A DNA stretch of 64,000 nucleotides, taken from assembly GCA_016712105.1 (NCBI GenBank), contig JADJRU010000050.1:1-64000 (forward strand), read 5' to 3'. Within the stretch, counting starts at the first letter, position 1. Each line of letters begins with the position of its first letter. Shown here in pieces: positions 27,818 to 36,053 of the stretch. Below the pieces are notes generated by a model. The model was not told the DNA's origin. It saw nothing but the letters and a program-made list of their open reading frames with translations, and searched no databases. The stretch is from Ahniella sp. (GTDB taxonomy: Bacteria; Pseudomonadota; Gammaproteobacteria; Xanthomonadales; Ahniellaceae). The translations under genes were made by a program, and so were the position numbers.

Positions 27818-28407
27818 ATGACCCTGCTTGACTGCATCGAAGTGGAAACCCAGCCGAACCCGCGCTACAGCCTCATCTGGTTGCATGGCCTGGGTGCCGA
27901 TGGACACGATTTCGAATCCATCGTGCCGGAGTTGGTGCGGCCGTCATGGCCGGGCATCCGCTTCGTGTTCCCGCATGCGCCGGTGCGGCCGGTCACCATC
28001 AACGGATGTCGATCGAACAGGTCGAGGCATTGCGCGATCGAGAAGAGCAGCGTGGCGTGCCACCGGAGCGGCAGTTTCTGGCCGGATTCTCCCAGGGTGG
28101 TGCGATCACGCTGGCGCTGGTGGCCCGGCGAAAACGGCCGCTCGCGGGTGCGATCGCGCTGTCGACGTATCTGCCGATCGCGCATGGTTTGCCCGCTGAG
28201 TTGGGATCGGCGGCAACCGGTATTCCGCTGTTCATGGGCCACGGTGCGATGGATCCGGTGGTGCCGCATGGACTCGGGCTGATGTCCCGGGCCACGCTGA
28301 CGCAACTGGGTTTCCGGATCGAGTGGCAAAGTTATCCGATGCCGCATTCGGTCTGCGCCGACGAGATCCGGCACATCTCGGACTGGATCGGGCCACGCCT
28401 TGTCTGA
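27818..28407 (+). pseudogene. Carboxylesterase (phospholipase/carboxylesterase family) with internal deletion
   Basis: An alpha/beta hydrolase of the EstB/acyl-protein thioesterase type. Frame one gives RYSLIWLHGLGADGHDFESIVPEL and ends at PHAPVRPVTING; a second frame resumes MSIEQVEALRDREEQRG, with the nucleophile elbow GFSQGG and the late AMDPVV and PMPHSV segments carrying the catalytic Asp and His. At the join (about 28006) roughly two dozen residues normally containing the MRAWYDI block are absent, along with the frame. This is a deletion of about 65-70 bp, not a single-base error. Probably a dead gene. Confidence 0.85.
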
Positions 28408-29449
28408 AGCCTCGCGCCCAAGCCGCCCCGACTGGTTGCCGGACTTCTGTTCGCTACCGGTGATCGGCAGCCTGATCGTGATCGTCGAACTGGTGGTTGC
28501 GGTGATCGTGATTGCACCCGACCAACAGCAGGCCTTGCCGCGGCTTCGGGAGTTCCTCGGGGCCAGTTTTGCGGCGCAGTGGATTGCGCTGCTCAGCGCA
28601 GTGGTCCTGTGCAAACTCTCCCCGCGACTGGCTCTGTGGCCCCGGCGGCTGGCCATTGTCATCGGGGTGCTTTTGCCGGTCATCGTCTCTGTGGCGGGTG
28701 GGTTCTTGCTGGGGCAGATTGATGTGTCGTTGGGATTCAAACTGGTACCTGCCTCGACGACGCTGTCGCAGTTCGTGCTCGGGATTGCCTTGCTGACGGC
28801 ACTGACTTCGATCGTCGTCCTGCGCTACTTCTATGTCCAGGAACGCTGGAAACGGCAAGCTGCCGCGCAGGCTCGGGCGCAACTGGATGCGCTTCATGCG
28901 CGCATCCGTCCTCACTTTCTGTTCAATACGCTGAACACCGCCGCGAGCCTGATTGAAGTGGCGCCGCGCCAGGCCGAGCAGGCCATTCTCGATCTCTCCG
29001 AATTGTTTCGCGCGGCACTGTCGCCCGAGGGTATCGATTGGCCACTGAGTTCCGAGCTGGAACTGACTCGCCGTTATCTGGAGATCGAACAGCTTCGCCT
29101 GGGTCATCGTTTGAAGGTTGAGTTGGACTTGCCGGAGTCTCTGGCTGATGTGCCGGTGCCGCAGTTGTGCCTCCAGCCACTCGTCGAAAACGCCATCCAC
29201 CATGGCATCCAGGCCGTTGCCGAAGGCGGAACCGTGCGTGTGCGGGCTGAATCACAAGGCGCGTTCGTGATGGTGACGGTCGAAAATCCGAAGCCGAAAG
29301 TGGCGCTGCCGAGCGCACGTACTCGCGGGAATCACATTGCGCTGGGCAACATCCGGGACCGGTTGCGCCTGCGATATGGTGACGACGCTCAACTCTTGTC
29401 CGAAGACCTCGGCGACCAGTACCGCGCCACCCTGATTCTTCCGAAATAG
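28400..29449 (+). CDS. LytS/AlgZ-type sensor histidine kinase
   Basis: A 349-residue kinase with four N-terminal membrane helices, then the His_kinase domain: RPHFLFNTLNTAASLIEVAP (phospho-acceptor His near residue 174) and the N-box LQPLVENAIHHGIQ, ending with a HATPase region. It resembles AlgZ/FimS, which signals to an AlgR-type LytTR regulator. No regulator gene is adjacent, so it is an orphan here. The TTG at 28400 overlaps the end of the esterase gene. Confidence 0.85.
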   Translation: MSEASRPSRPDWLPDFCSLPVIGSLIVIVELVVAVIVIAPDQQQALPRLREFLGASFAAQWIALLSAVVLCKLSPRLALWPRRLAIVIGVLLPVIVSVAGGFLLGQIDVSLGFKLVPASTTLSQFVLGIALLTALTSIVVLRYFYVQERWKRQAAAQARAQLDALHARIRPHFLFNTLNTAASLIEVAPRQAEQAILDLSELFRAALSPEGIDWPLSSELELTRRYLEIEQLRLGHRLKVELDLPESLADVPVPQLCLQPLVENAIHHGIQAVAEGGTVRVRAESQGAFVMVTVENPKPKVALPSARTRGNHIALGNIRDRLRLRYGDDAQLLSEDLGDQYRATLILPK

Positions 29450-29560
29450 GGTCGCCGTGCCAGCGTGAAGAAGCGCCAGAAGGTTGCCCGGTGCCGGCTT
29501 CGGTTTGCGCCACCGCGCATGGGTCGATACCCTGCCGGCCTTTCCTGTGGGAGTGCCGCC

Positions 29561-30484
29561 ATGAGCCTGAGCCCTGATCTTCAGCACCGTATCGAAACGA
29601 TCCTCAACACCCACCCGGTGGTGTTGTTCATGAAGGGAACCAAACAGCAGCCGCGCTGCGGTTTTTCTGCCGGTGCGGTGGAAGCCCTGGGTTCCGTCAC
29701 CGATACGTTCTTCGATGTCGATGTGTTGTCCGACCCGGAACTCCGCGAGGGCATCAAGGCATTCGGCAACTGGCCGACGATTCCTCAGTTGTACGTGAAG
29801 GGTGAGCTCATTGGTGGCGCCGACATCATCAGCGAACTCAGCAACGCCGGCGAGTTGCATCGTCTGCTGGGTCAACCCGCACCGGATCGTACGCCGCCGC
29901 GACTGGTCATTTCCGAGCGGGCCGCCGAGGCGATCCGCGACGGGATGGATGAAACCGAAGGGGACGCGTTACATCTGTCGATCGACGCGCAATACCGCGC
30001 ACGATTCATGTTGAAGCCCTCATCCGGGCACGAGATTGTCGCGCAGGCGGGTGGCATCACCGTGTTGTTCGATCTGGCGTCGGCGCGGCGCGCCGATGGA
30101 CTCGAGATCGACTGGATCGAAACGGTGCAAGGAGCGGGTCTGGTGCTCAAGAACCCGAACCGGCCCGAGGGCGTCAAAGCCATCACTGTGCACGACTTGG
30201 CTGATCGGTTGCGCAAGGCTTCAGTCCAAGTGATCGATGTCCGACCGGCCCATGCGCGCACGCTGGCGCCCTTTGCCGGGACCAGTCATATCCTCGAAGG
30301 CCGTTTGCCGGAACTGCTGGCGCTGCCGAAAGATCTGCCTCTGGCATTCCTTTGCCACCATGGCATCTCCAGCCGTTCGGCGGCAGAACATTTTGTTGCG
30401 CAGGGCTTCACCAACGTGATGAATGTGGAGGGCGGCATTGATGCCTGGTCGTTGGAAGTGGATGCATCGGTACCGCGTTATTGA
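29561..30484 (+). CDS. Three-domain monothiol glutaredoxin (Grx4-IscA-like-rhodanese)
   Basis: A 307-residue fusion from ATG 29561. Residues 1-105 are a Grx4-type monothiol glutaredoxin with the C33-G-F-S site (RCGFSAGAVEALG) and GNWPTIPQLYVKGELIGG. Residues about 115-205 resemble an Fe-S biogenesis (HesB/IscA-like) fold (LVISERAAEAIRDGM), but its usual three cysteines are not visible. Residues about 215-307 are a rhodanese with VIDVRPAHA and active-site C265 in LCHHGISSRS. Single-domain Grx4 proteins carry Fe-S clusters. The fusion suggests coupling of cluster and persulfide transfer (inference). Confidence 0.9.
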   Translation: MSLSPDLQHRIETILNTHPVVLFMKGTKQQPRCGFSAGAVEALGSVTDTFFDVDVLSDPELREGIKAFGNWPTIPQLYVKGELIGGADIISELSNAGELHRLLGQPAPDRTPPRLVISERAAEAIRDGMDETEGDALHLSIDAQYRARFMLKPSSGHEIVAQAGGITVLFDLASARRADGLEIDWIETVQGAGLVLKNPNRPEGVKAITVHDLADRLRKASVQVIDVRPAHARTLAPFAGTSHILEGRLPELLALPKDLPLAFLCHHGISSRSAAEHFVAQGFTNVMNVEGGIDAWSLEVDASVPRY

Positions 30485-30616
30485 CGTGAATCGAACGCTT
30501 GTTTGGCAACCGGTGACGCCTGCATGATTTCTTTACTTATGAGTGTTTTGCTTTTGTGTGCATTGTGAGCCTAGTTGCTTCGCGCTAGATTCATCACAAG
30601 GCAGGAGGGAAGCACT

Positions 30617-30940
30617 ATGAAGTCTGGTTTTCAGGGTTCACGTATTCCGGTAGTGGCAATGGTGTTGATGTTGGCGGGTTGTGGTCAATCGCAGGAACAG
30701 GCGGCAGCGGAGGCCTGTGCGGTCGGCTTGGCAGAACGGCTCAGAGACCAGAAGTTCACGGTCGACAAGGTAGCCATGGCCGCCGAGGCAAAACGACCGG
30801 ATGGTCCCGACATCGTCGAGATCAACGCTACCGCCACACTCGAAACAGGATCGCCGGCACCGTTCCTGTGTCGTGTGCAGTTCGACGCAGCGAATCCCAA
30901 GGCGCCACCCACGCTTCTGTACGTGCAGACAAACTGGTAG
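30617..30940 (+). CDS. Small lipoprotein
   Basis: A 107-residue protein starting at ATG 30617 with a strong AGGAGGGA ribosome site at 30602-30609. The signal peptide ends in the lipobox LMLAGC, so the protein is acylated at the Cys near residue 20. The mature part (SQEQAAAEACAVGLAERLRDQK...) has two cysteines and no recognised domain. Function unknown. Confidence 0.75.
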   Translation: MKSGFQGSRIPVVAMVLMLAGCGQSQEQAAAEACAVGLAERLRDQKFTVDKVAMAAEAKRPDGPDIVEINATATLETGSPAPFLCRVQFDAANPKAPPTLLYVQTNW

Positions 30941-30979
30941 CAAAGACTCGGTCAGGCGAGTCGATGCATGTGTTCTAGG

Positions 30980-31006
30980 GCCGCGCGGTTTTCCGCGCGG
31001 CTTTTT
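30980..31006. terminator. Rho-independent terminator between the lipoprotein gene and pepN
   Basis: GCCGCGCGG-TTTT-CCGCGCGGC followed by TTTTT; it serves the + strand lipoprotein gene and lies in the 3' flank of the convergent pepN. Confidence 0.88.
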
Positions 31007-31027
31007 GTTGTGCCGCGAAGCGGTTGA

Positions 31028-33655
31028 TCAGTGTCCCGCCAAGGCCTTCTCGACGATCTCGGTGCAGTCGCGAGACAGCCCGGCCGCCAGCAAACGTTCG
31101 AGGGTGTCCTGCATCAGCTTGCGGCGCACCGGTTCGAACCGACGCCAACTGTTGAATACGGCGCACAGGCGGGCGGCGACTTGCGGGTTCAAGGCATCGA
31201 CCGCTTGCAGTGCTTCGGCATACAGCGCGTAGCCACTGCCATCTGCCGCATGGAAACCGACGCGGTTGAGTCGTCCGAATGTTCCAACGAGCGAACGCAC
31301 CTTGTTCGGATTGCGGTGGGTATAGGCGGCATGGCCGATCAGCGCACGCACACGGTCGACGGCACCGGGTTGTGGGTCGGCAGCCTGGACTGCCAGCCAT
31401 TTGTCGATCAGCAGCGGGTCATCATGATAGTCGGCGAGGAATCGGGCCAGTTCGGCTTCGCCGCCTGCCAGGCCATGCTGGATCAGCAGGCTCAGCCCGG
31501 CCAGTCGTTCGGTCATGTTGCGGGCATCACGACACAACAGGAGCGCCCGGGGGGCATGGTTGTCGGGAGCTCCCGCAATCAACAGGGCGAGGGCACGATG
31601 GCGCAGCCGTCGGGCTGCCGTGGACGGCGCATCGAACCCACCGCCGGCAGTGGCGTGAAGTTGTTGAAAACGATGGATGAGTGGCGCCGTCAGTGTCGAG
31701 CCGAGCCATCGTTCGATGCTTCGCCGTGCCGTGAACAGGCGATGTGGATCGAGGTGGTCGATCTGTTCACTGAGGTAAGCCTCGTCGGGCAGGTTCAGGC
31801 ATTCGGCGACCAGTGCCGGATCCAGCGACGATTCCTCGAGCAAACGTGCGTAGGCGATTCCGAGGCGAGGCAAGTGCGGCAAGGTATCCAGTGAGTGCCC
31901 GTCATAAACGTGGCGAATCAGTCGCTCACCGACTGTCTGCGCCACTTCGAATCGGCTGAAGTCGTCCTGTTCGTGGGCGAGCCGTACCGCGAGTTCCGGC
32001 CAATCCTGCGGATGACGCAGGTGAATCGGGGCCGAGAAACCGTGCAACAGCGACAGGATCGGCTTGTGCGGCAATCCTGTGAATGTCAGCGTGGCTTCGG
32101 CTTCGGTGAGCACGAAGGTGTTGTCTTCAAAGCCTGGAGCGGCGCCGTCGGGTTGGACCAGCAGGCGCTGGCCTTCCATGTCGTACAGCGACATCGGAAT
32201 CGGCATCGGTACGGGCTGTTTATCTGTTTGCCCGGGGGTGTCTGGTGTCTGTTGGCGCAGGTGGATCGTCAATTTTCCGGTTGCCGGATCGTGGTGTTCG
32301 GTCACCTCGAGGATCGGCGTGCCGGCCTGGGCGTACCAGCGGGTCATCGCTTGCAGGTCGCGGCCGTTGGCATCCGCCATCGCGCTCAGGAAGTCGTCGG
32401 TCGTCACCGCCTGGCCATCGTGACGCTGGAAATAGAGATCCATGCCGCGCCGGAATCCGTCCCGACCCAGCAGCCGCTCATACAGGCGCACGATCTCGGC
32501 GCCCTTTTCGTAGACGGTGGCGGTGTAGAAATTGTTGATCTCGACGTATTCGGCCGGACGCACCGGATGAGCGAACGGGCCGCTGTCTTCCGGGAACTGG
32601 TTGGCGCGGAGCAACCGCACGTCATCAATGCGCTTCACGGCGCGCGAGCCCTGGTCGGCAGAGAATTCCTGATCGCGATAGACGGTCAGGCCTTCCTTCA
32701 GGGACAGCTGGAACCAATCCCGGCACGTGACGCGGTTGCCGGTCCAGTTGTGGAAGTACTCGTGCGCGACGACCGCTTCGACGTACGTCAGGTCGGCGTC
32801 GGTTGCGCGTTCGGGATCTGCGACGATCGCCTTTGCATTGAAGATATTGAGCCCCTTGTTCTCCATGGCGCCCATATTGAAATCATAGGTGGCGACGATG
32901 TTGAACTGGTCGAGGTCGTAGGCCAGTCCGAAACACTCTTCGTCCCAGCGCATGGATCGCTTGAGTGCGTCCATCGCAAACCACGACCGCGGCAACGCCC
33001 GGTCTTCCGCGTAAATGCGAAGGCGGACATTGCGGCCTTCCATGGTCTGGAAGTGGTCTTCGATGTGGCCGAGTTGCCCGGCGACCAGCGCAAACAGGTA
33101 GCTGGGTTTGGGCCAGGGGTCTGTCCACTGCACGAAGTGACGGCCATCGGGCAATTCGCCGCGGTCCACATCGTTGCCGTTCGACAGCAACACCGGGAAT
33201 TGCTCGCGATTTGCTTCGAGACGCACGTCGAAACAGGCCATGACGTCCGGACGGTCCAGGAAATACGTGATGCGCCGGAAGCCTTCCGCTTCGCATTGGG
33301 TCAGCAGGAACGTGCCCGACTGGTAGAGGCCCTCGAACCGGGTGTTCTCAGCCGGTTTGATGCGGACTCGAGTGGCCAGCCGGAACGTCGCCGGCGGATC
33401 AAACAGCCGCAGACCCGCGGCATCGGCAATGAATCGGGATGCAGGCAGTGGCGCGTCATCGAGTTCGACCGACAGCAGTTCCAGATCTTCGCCATGCAGG
33501 CGGAGTTCGCGTGTCGCCGACGCATCCGGATGCCGTCGAAGGTGCAGGACGGCATGGACCTCGGTGCTCGCAAAGCCCAATTGGAACAACAGGGTCACCC
33601 GGTCGATGAGATAGGGTGGCGGCGTGTAGTCGGCAAGTCGGATAGGGTCGCTCAT
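31028..33655 (-). CDS. pepN: Aminopeptidase N
   Basis: An 875-residue M1 metallopeptidase, close to the length of E. coli PepN (870). The ATG at 33655 (MSDPIRLADYTPPPYLID) fits the family start; a longer upstream frame is rejected. It has GAMEN for substrate N-terminus binding and the zinc site HEYFHNWTGNRV...LKEGLTV, with H298, E299, H302 and E321. It releases N-terminal amino acids from peptides in the cytoplasm. Converges with the lipoprotein gene and is intact. Confidence 0.96.
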   Translation of the reverse strand: MSDPIRLADYTPPPYLIDRVTLLFQLGFASTEVHAVLHLRRHPDASATRELRLHGEDLELLSVELDDAPLPASRFIADAAGLRLFDPPATFRLATRVRIKPAENTRFEGLYQSGTFLLTQCEAEGFRRITYFLDRPDVMACFDVRLEANREQFPVLLSNGNDVDRGELPDGRHFVQWTDPWPKPSYLFALVAGQLGHIEDHFQTMEGRNVRLRIYAEDRALPRSWFAMDALKRSMRWDEECFGLAYDLDQFNIVATYDFNMGAMENKGLNIFNAKAIVADPERATDADLTYVEAVVAHEYFHNWTGNRVTCRDWFQLSLKEGLTVYRDQEFSADQGSRAVKRIDDVRLLRANQFPEDSGPFAHPVRPAEYVEINNFYTATVYEKGAEIVRLYERLLGRDGFRRGMDLYFQRHDGQAVTTDDFLSAMADANGRDLQAMTRWYAQAGTPILEVTEHHDPATGKLTIHLRQQTPDTPGQTDKQPVPMPIPMSLYDMEGQRLLVQPDGAAPGFEDNTFVLTEAEATLTFTGLPHKPILSLLHGFSAPIHLRHPQDWPELAVRLAHEQDDFSRFEVAQTVGERLIRHVYDGHSLDTLPHLPRLGIAYARLLEESSLDPALVAECLNLPDEAYLSEQIDHLDPHRLFTARRSIERWLGSTLTAPLIHRFQQLHATAGGGFDAPSTAARRLRHRALALLIAGAPDNHAPRALLLCRDARNMTERLAGLSLLIQHGLAGGEAELARFLADYHDDPLLIDKWLAVQAADPQPGAVDRVRALIGHAAYTHRNPNKVRSLVGTFGRLNRVGFHAADGSGYALYAEALQAVDALNPQVAARLCAVFNSWRRFEPVRRKLMQDTLERLLAAGLSRDCTEIVEKALAGH

Positions 33656-33939
33656 CCGGCCATTATGGCGGGTTCGGCATTGGCCGATTCCTGAACGGAT
33701 GCAATGTTTTTGCCGGTACGGCGATGACTGATGAAGCGGGGGCCGAGGTGCTACCGGGTCATCGGTCCCGGTGAATCGATCACGCAAGTGATTGATTCGG
33801 CAGGCCAGAGCCAGCACCGTTGGCGGCTTGCCACTCCCGAAAGCGGGGTGGAGCTTGCCTTGGTCCCCGGGATCGGTCCAGCCGGACCGGTTGAAAGCAC
33901 CGCGCTGGCCCCTTATCTTGCGCGCATCTGGAGATTGTC
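33656..33939. other. Intergenic region between pepN and def, no gene seen
   Basis: About 280 bp between divergent genes. No frame resembles a family; it should hold the two promoters, but no clear -35/-10 pair stands out. Confidence 0.4.
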
Positions 33940-34446
33940 ATGGCCAAACTCACCATTCTTGAATTCCCTGATCCGCGACTGCGCAACAAGGCGGTGCCGA
34001 TCACCCAGTTCGATCAGCGTTTGCAGACGCTGATCGATGACATGTTTGAAACCATGTACGAAGCGCCGGGCATTGGTCTGGCTGCCACACAAGTGAACGT
34101 CCACGAGCAACTGCTCATTCTTGATGTGAGCGAGGGCAAGGACCAGCCCATGGTCTTCGTGAATCCGGAAATCATCGCCCGGGATGGCGAGCAGGTTTAT
34201 CAGGAAGGTTGCCTTTCGGTTCCCGGAATTTATGCAGATGTCACACGTGCGAATCAGATTCGCGTGAAGGCACTCAACCGCAAGGGTGAGGCATTCGAGA
34301 TCGAGGCCGATGGCCTGCTCGCCATCTGCATTCAACACGAGATGGATCACCTGGCCGGCAAGGTCTTTGTCGATTACCTGTCGCCGTTGAAGCGCGACAT
34401 GGTGCGCAAGAAGCTCGAAAAGAATCGCAAGTTCAGGGCGGCCTGA
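33940..34446 (+). CDS. def: Peptide deformylase
   Basis: A 168-residue deformylase that removes the formyl group from nascent N-terminal Met. All three motifs are present: GIGLAATQ (44-51), EGCLSVPG (89-96, metal ligand C91) and QHEMDHL (metal ligands H133 and H137, catalytic E134). Normal length. Unlike in many gammaproteobacteria, fmt does not follow. Confidence 0.97.
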   Translation: MAKLTILEFPDPRLRNKAVPITQFDQRLQTLIDDMFETMYEAPGIGLAATQVNVHEQLLILDVSEGKDQPMVFVNPEIIARDGEQVYQEGCLSVPGIYADVTRANQIRVKALNRKGEAFEIEADGLLAICIQHEMDHLAGKVFVDYLSPLKRDMVRKKLEKNRKFRAA

Positions 34447-34491
34447 GTCGCTTGATCCGGTTCGCGCGGCGTCCGTGAGGATGCCGCGGCT

Positions 34492-35385
34492 TCAGCGCGA
34501 GTTGAAGGCCAGTACGGCGATCACCACGAGGGTGGCGCCAATCACCATCAGCAACCAGGGCGGTATCGACGAGCCGGATGATGCGGCAGGCGAGCCCTTG
34601 GTGTCTTCGGCGGGCAGTGCAGGCGCCCCGAGTTGCTGCGGGTCGATCCGGATTTGTTGCATGGTCTGAGTGACTTCCACTGGCGCGCGGGCGCCCGTGG
34701 CGTCTGCTCTCGGACGCGCCGGCATACCCGGCGCCTCGACCAGAAACCGATTGCGGTCGAACACGAGTTGGTCGCCGGTGTACAGGCAGGTATCGCGAAC
34801 CGCGACGCCATTCACCAGCGTGCCGTTCGCCGATTCAAGATCGCGCAGGTAGAGGCCTTCTGCCGAAACGTCGAGGGCGGCGTGGGTGCGCGACATCTCC
34901 GGTTCGTCGAGCACCAGGTCGGCATCACTGCCGCGGCCAATCACCAGACGGCCGGAAACCGGCACGATCTTGCCGAAATGCGGCCCGGCGACACCGCGCA
35001 GCACGGCGCGCGGCGGCACGTTGCGATAGCGAGGGTCGGCGGTGTCTTCGGTTTTCGCCTCGCTGGCGTCCGGAGGCTTGTTGCCGGTGACGTGTTTGTC
35101 GGTCAGGGGCTTGATGAGACCGCTGACGGCGCCAAAGCTGACCGCGTCACCCGGACGGATGATCGCAAGTTCGCGCACCGGCCGGCCGTTGACATGCGTC
35201 CAGCCGACTCCGTCGGGCTGTACGGACAGTACGAGGCCACGTGCATCAAGCATCAACAGGGCATGCCGCGCTTGAACGCCGCCCTTGTTGATGACGATCC
35301 GATTGTCGGAAGTTGAACCTACCGATGTTTGTCCTTCGGACAACACGACATCTGCATGTTCACCATCCGGAAAGTGAAGCCGCAT
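34492..35385 (-). CDS. Double FHA-domain protein with C-terminal membrane anchor
   Basis: A 297-residue protein from ATG 35385 (MRLHFPDGEHADVVLSEGQ). FHA-like fold one spans about residues 5-95 (degenerate, QARHALLMLD). FHA fold two, residues about 140-220, has the canonical VIGRGSDADLVLDEPEMSRTHA and SANGTLVNG. A low-complexity linker leads to one C-terminal helix (PPWLLMVIGATLVVIAVLAF). FHA domains read phosphothreonine, so it may sense a Ser/Thr kinase, perhaps including the one at 4.7-7.4 kb (inference). Its tail-anchored topology puts the FHA part in the cytosol. Confidence 0.86.
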   Translation of the reverse strand: MRLHFPDGEHADVVLSEGQTSVGSTSDNRIVINKGGVQARHALLMLDARGLVLSVQPDGVGWTHVNGRPVRELAIIRPGDAVSFGAVSGLIKPLTDKHVTGNKPPDASEAKTEDTADPRYRNVPPRAVLRGVAGPHFGKIVPVSGRLVIGRGSDADLVLDEPEMSRTHAALDVSAEGLYLRDLESANGTLVNGVAVRDTCLYTGDQLVFDRNRFLVEAPGMPARPRADATGARAPVEVTQTMQQIRIDPQQLGAPALPAEDTKGSPAASSGSSIPPWLLMVIGATLVVIAVLAFNSR

Positions 35386-35505
35386 TGGCACCCTCGCCCC
35401 GGAAACTGGGCCAGACTCTAGCAGATGGGCGGGTGTCTGCAAGCTGTGCAGGAATGGTCAATCTGGTCCAAAATCAAGGTCCTTCTGGCTTTTCCTCAGG
35501 TCCTC

Positions 35506-35748
35506 ATGAGCCCCGACGACGCTGTACTTGCCGATGCTTTCCGCCGATTGGTCCAGCATCTGGACGAACGCCGGGACGTGCAGAACATTGATCTGATGAA
35601 TCTGGCCGGCTTTTGCCGCAACTGCCTGGCCAAGTGGGTTCAGGAAGCCTCGGCCGGTCGCGGTGAGGTGCTCGACAAGGAGTCCGTTCGCGAATGGCTC
35701 TACGGCATGCCGTATGAAGAATGGAAAACCCGCTTCCAGAAGACCTGA
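35506..35748 (+). CDS. DUF1244-domain small protein
   Basis: An 80-residue protein from ATG 35506 with the DUF1244 core DVQNIDLMNLAGFCRNCLAKWV and REWLYGMPYEEWK. Upstream in-frame sequence is atypical. The C-x2-C pair and the conserved Trp residues fit the family. Function uncharacterised. Confidence 0.85.
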   Translation: MSPDDAVLADAFRRLVQHLDERRDVQNIDLMNLAGFCRNCLAKWVQEASAGRGEVLDKESVREWLYGMPYEEWKTRFQKT

Positions 35749-35832
35749 TCGTAATGGTCTTTTGACGAATTCATCACAAAAGTCGTGAATAATCCGCACT
35801 GATTCGGTACGGTTTCGTGCCGAGTCGATACT

Positions 35833-35926
35833 CCAAGGGGAGTAGCTCCCGCTGCACGCTTCGTCAGGACGGAATGAAGATTCCCGGACGTGCAGGCCAT
35901 CGAAATGGTGGCGAGCAAGACCTTGG
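35833..35926 (+). promoter_or_regulatory. yybP-ykoY manganese riboswitch upstream of terC
   Basis: CCAAGG (35833-35838) pairs with CCTTGG (35921-35926) as P1, enclosing the signature GGGGAGTAGC at 35837-35846 and GCAAGACC at 35915-35922. The rest of the 300-bp leader (35927-36053) can form hairpins before the GAGGAG ribosome site at 36040-36045. This matches the alx/terC leader class in which Mn2+ binding opens translation. Confidence 0.85.
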
Positions 35927-36053
35927 CCTTAGACGGTTTGCCCGTGTCCGCATGGGCGGCTTGTCTGTTCCGGTTAACGGAGGCCAGGGCAATTCAAGCG
36001 CCTGTTCCGTTGTTTGGCGTCGTTGAAACTTGCTGATTGAGAGGAGCCAGCAG

